Positions 24,018-36,217 of a stretch of DNA of 64,000 nucleotides are shown in pieces. Origin of the DNA: Axinella damicornis. Lineage: Eukaryota; Porifera; Demospongiae; Axinellida; Axinellidae. The notes below the pieces were generated by a model. It saw nothing but the letters and a program-made list of their open reading frames with translations. It made no database searches and was not told the DNA's origin. How positions within the stretch are numbered: the stretch's first letter is position 1; each line of letters starts with the position of its first letter. Where the stretch lies: positions 5,009,321 through 5,073,320 of the forward strand of contig OZ007515.1 in assembly GCA_963931865.1 (NCBI GenBank), written 5' to 3'. Made by a program: the position numbers and the translations under genes.

Positions 24018-27000
24018 TCTGATCTCGGAGATCTTCCTGTGAAGTCTTGACCATTTCGTGCATCCCCCCATTCTCATCAGCTACATTATCTGTCTTGACC
24101 TTCGCCCAGAAGAAGCGCCAGGTAGTTGTCATCCAGGAGCCCGAGTTTGGGTACTGCTTGAGTTTTACTTTCTGAAGTCGTTTTAGGATCTTGGTTGGCA
24201 ACATGTGATCTTCAATAAAAGCAAGTGTAACAACTTTGTTCTCTGTTGTAAGTATGATGGCTTCCTGCTTTATTTGTTCAATGTCACCCAATGCTAGCCC
24301 AATCAGAAGGTTGACAAGTACAATGGGCATCAGGATTGCCAGTAAGACCATGAAGATGAACACTAGCGCTCCAAATCTGAGACTTCCCGCCATATCAAGA
24401 GCCACAATCCCTCGATAGTCATTTGCAACAAGGAGGGAGAGGAATGTAGTGTAATACGTAACTAGAGGACCTGAAAGCCCCTCAACTGATCCCAAGAGGA
24501 TGTAAAAGGATAAGGCAAAGCCACATATGATGAAAAAGGAGAGCAGCAACAGAACTTGGAAAACAGTTTTGCTGATTCGCATGAACATTGCAATGTAGAG
24601 GCCAAAGATGGAATTAAGCTGTAGGAAAATGGCAAGATTGAACCACGCAAATAAAGCAGCTAACGCTCCCGCTTCCCATATCACAAAATTCAGTCCTCCT
24701 CCTGGAATCAGGAACACATATGTACAAATGATAGTGGCAGCATAGGTCCAGGTGAAGATATTCCGTTTGATATCTAGAAGTTGCAGCCTATAGTAGCTCA
24801 GGTCAAGAATGCACAAGACAGTGTTTACAAGGCAGAAGAAAAGTGTGATGAAGCGAATGACATTTGAAGCAATCCCGATATCATTCTCCCCCATTTCTGT
24901 ACTCCCATTCCCACTTCCAGTACCGATCTGTGTTGGTGGAGGAGTGATGCCAATAAAGATGGACAGAAAGATAGTAAGGAGGGCAACGAGGAGGAATCTC
25001 ACAAGGTAGATGTATCGACCATGACCAGACCACTTTGTCTTCAAGAAGGATTTGATAACTGGGTGCATAAGACATTGGGTACGTTTGTATTGGACCATCC
25101 ACTGTAACACTTCCATAGAGCTTGCTTTTTTCTTCTTTCTACGGTTCCTTTCTAGGAGGTTGGACCTCACACTTGGGGTCAACGAACTAGGCTGTTCCAC
25201 TTTAATACTACCCAGTGAGTCCAGATTGTCATGATGAATTTCCACCTCCTGACCTACAGGAACAGCTGCTAGACCATCACCACAATGCTGCCGTTCATGT
25301 ACAAGGGATATTTTGTGCTCATGGTCGCTCAGCATGAGATACTTGAAGTTAAACTCCTCCCAATAGTCGGGGTGTTGAGGATCAAGAGCACTTTCCAGAT
25401 GGCAGTTGTCTAGGACTACTATTGCAGCAGCTGGCATCCTCTGAATAAGTTGGAGCATTGGGTGGGGACTGTACGAGGAGGAGATATCGAGGCACTCCTC
25501 CCAGCGATTGTGGTGTAGTACTGTGACAGCAAGCTCTGTGTCAACATTTTGAAGAATCTTGTCAAAGAAGCTCTTACCTTCAGAGTTGAGGGTGATTGTT
25601 GTGCCAATGTCAAGACAGTACTGTATGACAGCTGGATTTCCGCATTCGGTTGCGTGGTGGAGAATGGTGTTGCCATCATCGTCGACCCAATCTTTCTGAA
25701 ATGGGTGGGCATCATAGAGTGCTCTTGCTGCCTGTAGGCGTCCCACATGGCACGCATGCATCAGTGGCGTTTGTCCAGAATGGCATTTGTGCACTACTGC
25801 CCCCTTATTCACTAGTGCCTTCACACAAGCTACATTACCACCTGAAGCAGCAGAGTGAAGTGGAGTTCCTCCAGTGTTGTTGGTTGCATTCAGCATTGAT
25901 CTGGATTGCGGGAGATCCAGGAGACGTGTGAGAGTCTTGAAGTCCCCAGCATGGGCAGCAAGGTGAAGATAGTTGTTATTCTTGCTATCTTGGAAAATGT
26001 GATGGTTGGGGTGGTGGAGGAGGAGGCTTGTGTGTATTGACATTACCATCTCATGCAGGCCATGGTTGAGTGCGTAGTGGATGGGGTAGCTCCCATTGAT
26101 ATCAGGCTCACTGACAAGAGAAGTGGAACTTCTGTGCTCTAGAAGATGCCTAAGGATTTCCTGCCTATTTTGAAGCACAGCATGGTGGAGGGAATTCTGC
26201 CCCTTCAGATCTTGTTTTGTAGGGTCGGAACCCCTTTCAATCAACTCTTCAACCGCAGAGACATTACCTGAAACAATTGCTGTATGTAAGGCAGTACTCC
26301 CATTGATATCTTGGGTATTGAGCTCAGCTCCTTGCTCACACAGATATGAGATCATACCCTCGCTGTACTGCCCCATGCAACTACGGTGGAGAACTGTCAT
26401 CTCCTGCTGGTCTCGACTTTGGAGGATTTCTACCCCACAGTGTTGGATCATCATTTCCACCATATCAAGTTTCCCTTGATAGCAGGCTAGGTGGAGTGGA
26501 GGAAGCACATCCCCTTCAGAAAGTGTGGGAGAGGCACCGTACTTTAGAAGAACCTCCAATGACTTGATGCAGCCAATTTCAACGGCATACTGGGCAGGTG
26601 AGCTATTTTCTTCATCAAGAAAATGGAGGCCAGCCTGAATGGGAAGGCCAAGCTCAAGCGATCTTGAGATCATGAAATCCAGGACTCTGTAAGACCCTCT
26701 CTTAGCTGCCAGATGGACCGGAGTCAATCTGTCATCATCCACCACCCTCACCTGGAAACATCTGGACTCTCTCTGGAGTTTGACAAAAAGGGACGACTCA
26801 TGGATTGCCTTGAGGGATTCCAAGTTATCATTCTCAGCTATTACATGCAGTGAGGTCCGATTCCGAAAGCCTCGAACAAGAAGATCAACTTGGTGTTCAA
26901 GAAATGCTGAAACAAGAGCAGGATTGGATTTACGAATGGCAAGGTGCAAAGGAGGGTCATGGGCACTGTTGCAAATGCTATCACTTGCTCCATTACTCAG

Positions 27001-27369
27001 GAGCAAATGCAGTGCATCAACGCACTCATTCTTCACTGCAACATGCAAAGCAGTGTTACCATAATGGTCCACTGCATTTCTGTCAATGCCACAATCGAGG
27101 AGGTAATGCATGACGGACACCTGGTTGGTTTCTGTGGCTGAATGAAGGATGGTTGACCCACGTTCATCTAGAACATTGAGGGCTTGAACCCCGTCAAGAA
27201 GACATTTTAGCTCCTCTAGGTTCCCATTCCGAGCTAGTTTGTGGGGGGATGTTTGTACTTCTCCTTCGAAAGTAACAAGGCTCAGGTCTTCTCTAGGGAT
27301 GCTATTGTTCTTTCTCTTCCTTGGAATGCCTCCTTTTCTTGTGTGGTTTTGGACATGTACCGATGCCAT
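24018..27369 (-). CDS. TRPA-like ankyrin-repeat cation channel, copy 1 (C-terminus in gap)
   Basis: One uninterrupted frame from ATG at 27369 to the gap edge at EDLRDQ (1117 codons). It is closely similar to the copy at 39325-42789 over its whole length: an ankyrin array (about residues 38-600), a linker, six membrane helices ending in the TRPA-type S6 motif LVNLLIGLALGDIEQIKQ, and a cytosolic tail. The last ~37 residues of copy 2 (a coiled coil) are not seen here. The frame that emerges beyond the gap does not match them, so the stop is unknown. A candidate acceptor (TTTTCTAG) upstream of the ATG suggests a 5'UTR intron. The outer pore differs clearly from copy 2. TRPA is the best family match; ligand and temperature sensitivity cannot be read from sequence. 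Confidence 0.88.
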
Positions 27370-28366
27370 AGCAACAGCTGGCCAAAATCAGTAAATCTAG
27401 AAAAGGAAGGGGGTTAATAGTTACAACAATATTTGGTCTCACTCCTTGCTCTGCCCCACCTTTTCCCACTTCTCCATTCTTACCTACTGCATGTGATCTA
27501 GACCAGGCCCAGTTGTTTTTAGTCATGGTGTATACGTATACTCCTTGTTGGGATTCATACATTGTGTCTGAGTGTTGAGAGGCTACTTGAATGCTTGTCA
27601 TCAAATTGTACCTTGTCATCAAATTGTTCCCTTGCTTGTCACCAAAGTGTCGCCAAAGTGTCCCCTTGCTTGTCACTATAGTGTCTCCTAAAAGCTCTTC
27701 AAACAGGTACCTGTTACGTATTCTTCTCAAATCCCCAAGAGACCTACATACTTGCCTTGAGCGGTTTCCAATTGCAATTGAGGCAACCAAGCTCAGTTAA
27801 ACATCCTTCACAGAAAAACTGCCTGTAGATAGTCAGGATTTGGACTGGCACTGACGTTGCTCTGCTGATCGCACCGTCTGCATGCACGCCTGAGTACACG
27901 GTGGGAACACTTCACTTTTGAATACGTTATTTCCTGCATAGATGACACCCAGCTATTCATATAGGCACTCCTCTATTCACTGAAATTCCAAGTGAAATAT
28001 GCCAGTGCATGGTCCCATCATGGACTCGAATGATTGAGCAAATGGTCAGATCAGAACAACTCTGATGGCTACAGTGCCTGTCCAGTCCCAAATCTACAGG
28101 TGTGGCTGGTCCAGTCTCATGGGGCAGACCATGATCCATGAGGGAAGCACAAAAGCGTGGTTTGACTAGTGAGTTTCAGTAAATGAAATTTGTACACTAC
28201 AGCACTGACTGGTTGCACAATGGATATATTTGTAGCTACAAGTTTCGTGCAGTGGGCAAATATTAAGAGTACCACTGGCTGCAATTTTTTTACAGGCTGA
28301 ATGATTTGTGTGGTGGCCTTAGTTGGTTCATGCAGAGATCGTAATAGTAAGTAGACGCATGAGTGC
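27370..28366. other. upstream region of TRPA-like copy 1
   Basis: Probable 5'UTR/promoter. A stretch of about 33 bp near 28106-28138 (CAGTCTCATGGGGCAGACCA and following bases) recurs upstream of copy 2 at 43006-43038, so the duplication included upstream DNA. The ORF at 27302-27790 overlaps the gene start in another frame and is not supported. Confidence 0.5.
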
Positions 28367-28454
28367 TAGTCTTGCGTGGCCCAGACCATAGATAATACAG
28401 TGTATTATCTATGCCCAGCCCCTTCCCGCGAACGGTCTAGGCCACGCGAGACTA
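28367..28454. mobile_element. 88-bp hairpin element (TAGTCTTGCGTGGCC ends)
   Basis: TAGTCTTGCGTGGCCCAGACC pairs with GGTCTAGGCCACGCGAGACTA; the centre has the palindrome ATAGATAATACAGTGTATTATCTAT. Confidence 0.75.
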
Positions 28455-28739
28455 CATATGGGCATAGGGGCACTCTGCTACTGCGTACGTAGGTAGCTAC
28501 GTAGCTACTAACTTACATGTACCTTCTGTTTCAGTGTGTTGCGGTTTATGGGTTCAACTTTGTCTGGTCTCTTTCCAAAAATCCACTGCCTGGGCGTTTT
28601 AGCTTAGGCAATTCACTGCAATTGCGCAAAGTAGGCAACCGGAAACGGCTATATAGCCTTAGCCTGATGACCTTTGACCCTAACGTTCTAGCGCGCGCGT
28701 TTCCGGTACCTAGTACCTTACTGCCGTGTCATCGCGGAT

Positions 28740-30295
28740 TAGCCTCGTTCACATGCCCCGCCCAGCTTTTCGTCGCTTGCTTGCATGAATGAATGAATGA
28801 ATTTTATTTTTCGGTCTCGTCACATGACGGCAGGCCATAAACTTTGACCTATGGGACCACACAGAGTACAAACTGAGTTAATACATGTATATGGAGGCTA
28901 CATTGTGATAAAGACACAGTCATAATGCAGATGAGATTGTCAACTTATTAAGATTTGGGGTAGGAGGGGGTTTGGGGGGGGGGGGGGGGGGGGGGGGGGG
29001 GAGTTTGTCTTCTTTTTTTTCTTTTATTTTTTCTTCTTTCTGGCTATATATCTGGCACTAATTGGTATGCAAAAAGGCACTGAATATAATTTGTGGGTGC
29101 AAAAAATAAAAAATAAAAAAATTAAAGAACTGGTGGAAGCAATTGGGTTGGGCTGATGCAATACAACATGAAAAGCAAACAAACAAACAATACAGGTGTA
29201 CAATGCTACATGGAAAGCAAGAAGAAACCACTGTGTGAACAATTGCAAGGACTGCAGTGGCCGTAGGGCATTGTATATGTACATTGGACTCTGAGATGTG
29301 GGTGATGCTGCCTGGACCTGAGATTGGAGCTAAAAAAGTGGTAAGGTTTTTGGGTTCGTCCGGGTGTGGTGAGGGTTGGGGTAACAGAAAGTGCTTTCCT
29401 TCGGTTGTGGCATCCATAAAATACTGCCATTGACCACAGTAGGTCCTCAGGTGGGAAGTCACAGAGACTGAACCTCAGAGTTTCTCTCTGCTATAGTTGT
29501 GCAGATGCATGGGCTGTCAGGTTAGCTTCTTGGGTGGAGGCGTTGCATGTACGTGACAGCAGTAAAAACCAAATAGGAGTACAAAAATACAAAACTGAAA
29601 ATCACTGTGGTGAATAAAAGCAGGGGACAGATAACAGAGTTCAGAATGGAATACACAGAAAACAAACAGAACTTTTTTTTTTAAGTGGTAAGGTTTTTCT
29701 TGTTGTGGGTTCGTCCGGGGTTGGGGTAACAGAAAGTGCTTTCCTTCAGTTGTGGCATCCGTAAATACTGCCATTGACCAGAGTAGGTCCTCAGGTAGGA
29801 AGTCACAGAGACTGAACCTCACAGTTGCTTTCTGCTATAGTTGTGCAGATGCATGGGCTGTCAGGTTGGCTTCTTGGGTGGAGGGCCTTGCATGTATGTG
29901 ACAGCAGTAAAAGCCAAATAGGAGTGCAAAAATACAAAACTAAAAATCACTGTGGTGAAAAGCAGGCAGAAAGGAATACACAGAAAACAAACAGAACTGG
30001 TGGAATGGTGTCAGATTAGCCATTTTTTTTTGGTTTTTTTGATGTTTTTATTTGTTTTTTTGTTTTTTTGTTGTTGTTGTTGTTTTTTTTTTTTTGGTGT
30101 TTGTAGACAAACTGGAGGTGGGGGGGGGGGGGGGGGGGGGGGGGGCAGGTACGGAGAGGGAGGGGTAGACAGAGTCAAGTACACAGATTACACAACAATG
30201 CGAGGGGCAACTTTTAATTTGTTTCAGTAAAAAAACCTTCATGCAGCTGCAGTACGTGCAACTGAAAGCGGCGCGCGGGCCTGGGAACGAGGCTA
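28740..30295. mobile_element. 1.56-kb Mutator-like element with cargo and perfect 9-bp target duplication
   Basis: It has the same ends as the short foldback elements: TAGCCTCGTTC...CCCAGCTTTTCGTCGCTTGC at left and GGGCCTGGGAACGAGGCTA at right. ATCGCGGAT flanks both sides exactly (28731-28739 and 30296-30304). The interior is unrelated to short copies: ATGA microsatellite, two G runs (28974-29001, 30120-30145), A/T-rich DNA and a tandem duplication (29336-29998). No transposase frame, so non-autonomous. The duplication shows that 28740 and 30295 are the ends of a single insertion. Confidence 0.85.
29336..29998. repeat. tandem duplication of about 330 bp
   Basis: Two units begin AAGTGGTAAGGTTTTT at 29336 and 29683 and share GTAACAGAAAGTGCTTTCCT, CACAGAGACTGAACCTCA and GGGCTGTCAGGTT. 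They differ mainly by small indels. Both lie inside the 1.56-kb element. Confidence 0.88.
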
Positions 30296-31059
30296 ATCGC
30301 GGATTGCGTCCGGCCTAGATTGTTTCCGCTAGCCGATTATGTCCGGTCGGGCGCAATCCGCTAGCGGATTGCGTCCACCCGGACTAGCGTTTGGTGGATG
30401 GCCTCGTCTGACTTTCACTTTCGCAGGTCATGTCACTATGCTCTAATATATTTTTTATACTTTTTTAATAATAATTTATCTATTTACCTTTACCATATAT
30501 GCATTTGGTTGGTTGTTTTGTATCATTCAGTTTCAGCCTGCATGCAGGTGCTGTTTTGGTTGTATCACTTTTATTTCGCTGTAAAAAAATGATGACATTT
30601 AGGGACTAGCGGAGACGGTCCGGATCGGATTCGCGGATTCTGTCCGTTCGACCGTTCCACGAACAGCCTGCATGGCGTTCGGAGGCGCGAGAGCTAGCCT
30701 GATGGGGATTTGCATGCACAGACTCATGCTGCCCTGGATGAATTCGTTTGCCACCTACTCAGTCAAGCTTGCAGGCAGTATTGTCTACAGTATATATGTG
30801 AATGATGCCCCCTTATCTGGATGCTAGCTACAAAAGTACAGCATGTAGAATCTGTGAAATCAAGGTGTTCACATTTGGTTATCAGCACTGTACAAGGAGC
30901 ATGTGCTACCTACAGTGGCAGTGATAAGAAACTTACAATCGTATTGACTCTCATGACTCTCAGCCTGGTGTCCACGTGAAAAATCGAGAGTGTCTGTCCA
31001 AGTGCCTACACAACTAGCTATATATAGGCAACGAGGGCCGAACGTATATGGCACACCGT
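30296..31059. other. intergenic sequence, no gene seen
   Basis: Contains GCGGATTGCGTCC-like direct and inverted motifs (30296-30385), AT-rich sequence and small ORFs. Nothing recognised. Confidence 0.4.
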
Positions 31060-31285
31060 CCGCTACATTTGCCGACGTGCAACATTGTAGAAATCTTATA
31101 ATTTTGCCGACGTAGAATCTTATTTGTCGGCGTGCAACGTTTTTCTGCCGACGTAGAAATCTTATTTGCCGAAGCGCAACATTTATTTGCTGACGCAGAA
31201 ATCTTATTTGCCGACGGGCAACGTTTATTTGCCGACTTATTTGCCGTCGTAGAAATCTTATTTGCCGACATGCAACGTTGCCGTA
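31060..31285. repeat. minisatellite with two alternating half-units
   Basis: Alternates GCCGACGTAGAAATCTTATTT and GCCGACGTGCAACGTTTATTT, each about 20-21 bp, for about 5-6 full units. Read on the plus strand it gives VEILFAD / VQRLFAD heptad-like peptides, on the minus strand SANKIS / SANKRC. No gene context. Confidence 0.85.
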
Positions 31286-31623
31286 TACTTATAGACTTTT
31301 TATTTGCTTATTTTCCTGGAGTGCCTTCCTCTTTTTCCCTCTTGGTACGCTACAGCAGAAAGGCAATATTAAAGCCATTTTCATCCTTTTAGGTATAGCC
31401 TGCAATGATGCAACGCAGGCAGCTGTCGGATTAAAGACAGGCTCAGCGCTCTGCAATGGTCGCTTCTTTGTATATGACTCATGCAGGGTAGTGGCAATTA
31501 CTGCTTTTGCTAGTAATACAATTACTAGCTCTTTCCAGAAGCCAATTACACAGGGACTTACTAACGTAGAAATTGGTACAAAACATGGGTATGAATTTTA
31601 AACTTTCACCTTTTTTTATCATA

Positions 31624-31772
31624 GCAGTGGCGGATCTGGGGTGGGGGGGGGGGGGGGGGTGACTTTATTTTCCTCCTTACTAACTTGCTGCCGCTACGTA
31701 CGTTGCAACTCCTGGCCTGGCCTCCTCAGCTCGCAATACCGTGCGTTGCCTGAGACCACGATCTAGTATACC
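31624..31772 (+). mobile_element. left part of a CAGTGGCGGATC-terminus element
   Basis: Starts CAGTGGCGGATCTGGGG. From about 31660 it is almost identical to 53385-53512 (ACTTGCTGCCGCTA, CCTGGCCTGGCCTCCTCAGC, CCACGATCTAGTATACCCCT), then runs into the reverse transcriptase sequence. The right end of this element is missing. Confidence 0.7.
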
Positions 31773-33800
31773 CCTCGTGTCCCCTCTACTGGCTAATCGG
31801 TTGATCGCTCTGGACAAATGCCCGGGTGTGAGGCCAATTGGCATTGGAGACACTGCTCGCCGGATAATTGCTAAGGCCGCACTAACAGTAGTCAAAGATA
31901 ATATCCTGGATGCTGCAGGTGGTCTACAGATGTGTGCTGGGCAGATAGCTGGTGTGAGGCAGCGGCACACTCAGTGCGAGAGTTTTTCCAGGAGTCCGGG
32001 ACAGAGGCTGCTCTGCTGGTAGATGCCAGCAATGCGTTCAACTCCCTCAACAGGATGACAGCCCTTCACAATGTGAGACATCTCTGTCCTTCCTTTTCCA
32101 CCATCCTGATCAACACCTACCGGGCTCACAGCGACTTGTACATTGATGGTGAGGTCCTGTACTCACAAGAGGGTACTACCCAGGGAGATCCACTAGCTAT
32201 GCCATTTTATGCACTCGCCACAGTGCCTTTGTTATCCAAGCTTTCAGATTCAGCCAATCAGACGTGGTACGCTGACGATGCTGCAGCTACAGGGAAAGTC
32301 TCTTGCCTTCGCTCCTGGTGGGATGACATTGATAAGCACGGTCCATCTTTTGGATACTTTGCCAATGCCCCCAAGACTTGGCTGGTGGTCAAACCTGACT
32401 TCCTAGAGGAAGCTACCTCGGCTTTTGGAGACACCAACGTTAAGATCACTTGCGATGGTCGGCCATACCTTGGGTCAGCCCTTGGTAGCCACAGCTTTAC
32501 CAGTGAGTTTGTTACGGGCAAGGTGAAGCAATGGACAAAAGAACTGAAATCTCTCTCCAACATTGCTGCTTCCCAGCCCCACGCTGCCTTCGCTGCATAC
32601 ACACATGGCATGGTGAGTAAGTGGTCATACATCTCCCGTACCATCCCTGATATCAGCAATCACCTACGGAGCCTAGAGGACACCATCCACTCTGATTTTA
32701 TACCATCCATCACGGGCCGTCCACCACCAAACGACTCTGTTCGAAATCTGCTGGCATTACCAGCAAGGCTTGGTGGATTGGGAATTTTAGATCCTTCCCT
32801 TCGCTTGGATGATGAATTCAATGCCTCCACCAAGGTCACTGCTCCCCTGACACATCTAATGAAGCAGAAGGATGGCGAGTTTACCCACCAAGTCTCTGCT
32901 GACCAGATAACTGCCAAAAGTGACATCCAGCGTGAGCGACGTGAGCGTATGACCCAAGCTGCATCAATCCTACGTGAGGAAATACCCCCTGCTCTATCCA
33001 AGGCCATGGATCTCGCAAGCCAACCAAGTGCCTCGAGCTGGCTGACTTCACTGCCAATCAAGGAGCATGGTTTTTGTCTCCATAAGGGTGCCTTTGTTGA
33101 TGCCATGGCTTTACGCTATGGTTGGACACCTACCAAGACCCCCACACATTGCGCCTGTGGTGCCAGTTTCGCTGTTGACCACATACTCTCCTGCCCCCGT
33201 GGGGGCTTTCCCTCCATACGTCATAATGAAATTAGAGATCTAACAGCAAGACTTCTAACTGAAGTGTGCAATGACGTGCAAATAGAACCCGAGCTTCAGG
33301 AGATTACCACAGAGACCATGTCTGGGCGAAGCGCAAATACCACAAACGGTGCTAGGTTGGACATTGCTGCCAGTGGTCTCTGGGGAGGCAGACGTGAGAG
33401 GACATTGGTGGATGTCAGGGTCTTCAACCCTTTTGCTCCTTCAAATCGCAACACTACCCTTGATCGTTGTTACACCAAACATGAACGTGAGAAGGTACGC
33501 GCTTATGGACAACGGATCAGAGAAATCGAGCATGCTACCTTCGTCCCTCTAGTGATGTCTGCCACCGGTGGTCTCGCCAAGCAAGCAATCAACTTCTACA
33601 AGCGACTGGCATCCCTCCTCGCAGACAAGTGGGAGCAACCCTACAGTACCACTTTGTACTGGCTGCGATGTTCCTTATCCTTCAGCCTGCTCCGTTCCGC
33701 CATCCAATGCATACGTGGTGCACGATCTTCAAGGGGCCATGCTGTGAAACTTTCACCAGTCGACCTGGTGACTGCCGAGGCCAGCCTACAGCAGAACTAA
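31684..33800 (+). pseudogene. non-LTR-type reverse transcriptase with C-terminal zinc finger and nuclease-like domain (frameshifted)
   Basis: A 622-codon frame (31932-33800) carries the RT motifs LLVDASNAFNSLNR, GTTQGDPLAMPFYALA (residues 82-97) and YADD (113-116). After a thumb/linker comes CACGASFAVDHILSC (407-421; C-x-C-x7-H-x3-C) and then RLDIAA...TLVDVRVF (about 476-497), resembling a PD-(D/E)XK restriction-like nuclease as in NeSL/R2-type elements. The N-terminal RT part (ANRLIALDKCPGVRPIGIGD) is in another frame; one missing base near 31951 in AGCTGGTGTGAGG would join them. 5'-truncated, so probably inactive. An RT family common in cnidarian and sponge genomes, not a host gene. Exact clade uncertain. 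Confidence 0.85.
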
Positions 33801-34042
33801 CTGATTTATTTTGTGACTTCCCATTTACACCTTTGCTTTATATCACCACTTTTCATTTTTTCATCGACCGTCTTCACATATTTTCATTTTTTTTAAAAAC
33901 GGGGAAAAAAAAGTGCCCGCAGCTTCCGGACTCCAGCATATTGCGGGCCGTGCGATTTCCGTAAAGCTTCACCCACAGGAAGTTCTTACCGCAAAACTTG
34001 GCACGCATGCAATACGCATGTTCGAAGCGAAGTGAAATCGAC
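33801..34042. other. 3' tail of the RT element and junction
   Basis: T-rich sequence with A8 and T runs directly after the RT stop; plausible 3'UTR of the retroelement. The boundary is not defined. Confidence 0.4.
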
Positions 34043-34697
34043 AGCATATATGTATCGTACGTACGTCGTGCCGTAAATCACTTCCTGCACATATTCCAAA
34101 CTGAGTTCACTTCCTGCTCGTGCGTTGATATCATGATGTCGACATGTGATGTCGACATGTCGCGGAGACTGTCTAACTGAGACGCGAACTATGAACAGTC
34201 TACCTGAACAAGGCCTTGCAAGGATGGAGACTATAGTGGGGCGGTGAGTGGCTGAAGCAATTTAATGAAGACAGGGAGAGCGCTTCAAGCCATCGCATGT
34301 CCTGCATGCAGTGATGTGCCTGTTAGACTAATTCAGCTATCGCCAGAGGATGGGAAGTTGACTGGCCTGCACACGGTAACACTAAACTCACTGTGACCAG
34401 TCATGACAGATCTTGCAACAGCAGAGAACGAGGAAGTCATCCTCGGTGGAAACAACAGAGACAGAGACCGCTCCTGGACCTACCTGCCAGACTGCTTCAA
34501 CGCTGTGAAGTGCCTTAAGTTGTGATAATATTATATGCTCTCCGTCAGACTCACATTCTGATGACATGCACATGCACATTTCAGCACATGCCGCACTGCT
34601 CCATGCACATTTCAGCACATGCAACTGCTCCATGCACATTCAGCACCTGCATGTACTCGCTCAGGCTCGCCCCACAATGTCCTGCATTCCCCTAGTA
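34043..34697 (-). mobile_element. GGGGCGAGC-TIR element, truncated copy
   Basis: Inverse orientation of the elements at 54123 and 55593. It ends with CTCGCTCAGGCTCGCCCC-ACAATGTCCTGCATTCCCCTAG, the shared terminus. Interior shared blocks include AAATCACTTCCTG, CAAGGCCTTGCAAGGATGGA and a short plus-strand frame MTDLATAENEEVILGGNNRD. The second terminus is absent near 34043. Confidence 0.75.
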
Positions 34698-35424
34698 CAG
34701 TAGGGTGCGGCCACATGTAGTCCGTCGCGCATGCGCTCCAGCTATGTGGACAGGCTTATACGTACCCAGCATGCACTGTGTCTCGGCGCTTCGGCGTATG
34801 GAGACGTAGGGATAGCAGAACCAAAAACATCTATACAGGGAAAAGGGACACTGCCTCAGAAGAGAGTAAGGCAAAGGAGAGACAGATTGACGAAGAAGCG
34901 ATGTATACGAGGAAGGAGAGTTTAGCGGAGACAAGTAAGACAAACGTTTAGTCTAGGCCATGGTACGTACATATAGAGTGTTGACAGGGTGTAGAACCTC
35001 GCTAACGTCTTCGTATTCTTCCTGGCAACGCTTAGCCATCTTCAACCTTCGCACAACTAAACTTCGCACGCTGAACTGACCTTCGCACCTTCGTTTTTCT
35101 TCCACAGGAAACCACACCTACTATTACAGATTGTGAGCGTGCGCGAGGCACAGACACTGCGCATGCGTATTCCTAGTAGACAAGGATACAGGTACATAGC
35201 AACATAGCAACATAGGCTAATACAGAACGATCCCAAATGATAAGCTATACATTAATGAAGTAATGAGTAGATTACTTTAAATGCAGAAACGGAGGGTGCA
35301 CAAACCAGCGAAGAATCTATAAGCATTGTACAAATGAATAAAAGCAGGAATTCGAATGAGCAAAGGGACGGTTCGACGCAAGGTTGTGATGTGCACGATG
35401 AGTAAGAGAAATACAGTAAACAAG
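34698..35424. other. intergenic sequence, no gene seen
   Basis: Short ORFs only. It lies between the truncated TIR element and the TRPA-like relic. Confidence 0.35.
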
Positions 35425-35870
35425 TAAACATTTTTGGACGCCATCAGATATCTCTTGGACAACTCCCCATGTGGAGTGTAGAAAGATGATTGTAGTGGAT
35501 GGGGTAGTTCCCATCAATACTTTGTGCTCTAGAAGATGGCTCAGGATTTCCTGCCTGTTTAGAATCACAGCATGGTGGAGAGAATTCTGCCCTTTCGTGC
35601 AGATCTTGTATAGCAGGATCGAAACCCACATTAACCAACTCTTCAACATGTACATGACCTGAAACAATTGTGGTATGCAGTATTCCCATTGGTATCTTGG
35701 GTATTGAGCTCAGCTCCTTGCCCACACAACCACACAGTGTTTGTTGGATCACTATGTCAAGTTTGCCCAGACTGCGGCAAGCTAGGTGGGGTGGAGGAAG
35801 CGTGTCCCAGTAGTAGAGCAGGAGTGAAATTTTGCCATTATTGGCATGTGTGGGAAGCATCTTATTAGTA
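35425..35870 (-). pseudogene. decayed TRPA-like ankyrin fragment (third copy)
   Basis: Minus-strand pieces in several frames match residues about 285-440 of the intact copy: DTLPPPHLAC (cf. DMLPPLHLAC), then SGHV-VEELVNVGFDPAIQDL (cf. VSAVEELTKLGSDPTIRDL), GQNSLHHAV-LNRQEIL-LLEH and NGSYPIHY-like text. Multiple frameshifts and deletions; the membrane half is gone. Same orientation as the two good copies. Confidence 0.85.
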
Positions 35871-35879
35871 TTTCAGAAC

Positions 35880-35899
35880 GGGGGGGGGGGGGGGGGGGG
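35880..35899. repeat. poly(G) run, 20 nt
   Basis: Uninterrupted guanines next to the TRPA-like relic. Confidence 0.95.
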
Positions 35900-36217
35900 A
35901 TAGGTAGATAGCTCTTCTGATTATATCAATCCAACAATGCTCAGACATAGTAAGATAACCAACCATATTTGGTGTGATTTTCACAAGGCAGTGGCTAAGA
36001 ATGAAAAAGAATTTTACGTTCACTAGCTTGTACCGGTAGTTTACACCACAAATTGCAATGCTACCAGACAATCGATCAATGTTCAAAGGGCGACCTCTAT
36101 CTTTGGACTCGGGGCACTGGGCTGTATATTTCAATCATTGGACATGCTAAATCTTTCTACGACGAGGCTTGATAAAATGCTGCTTTATGGTCTGCAGAGT
36201 TGTAATGCAGTCGTACA

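Noticed and set aside
27302..27790. Minus-strand ORF overlapping the start of TRPA-like copy 1
   Set aside because: Different frame from the channel, not conserved upstream of copy 2.
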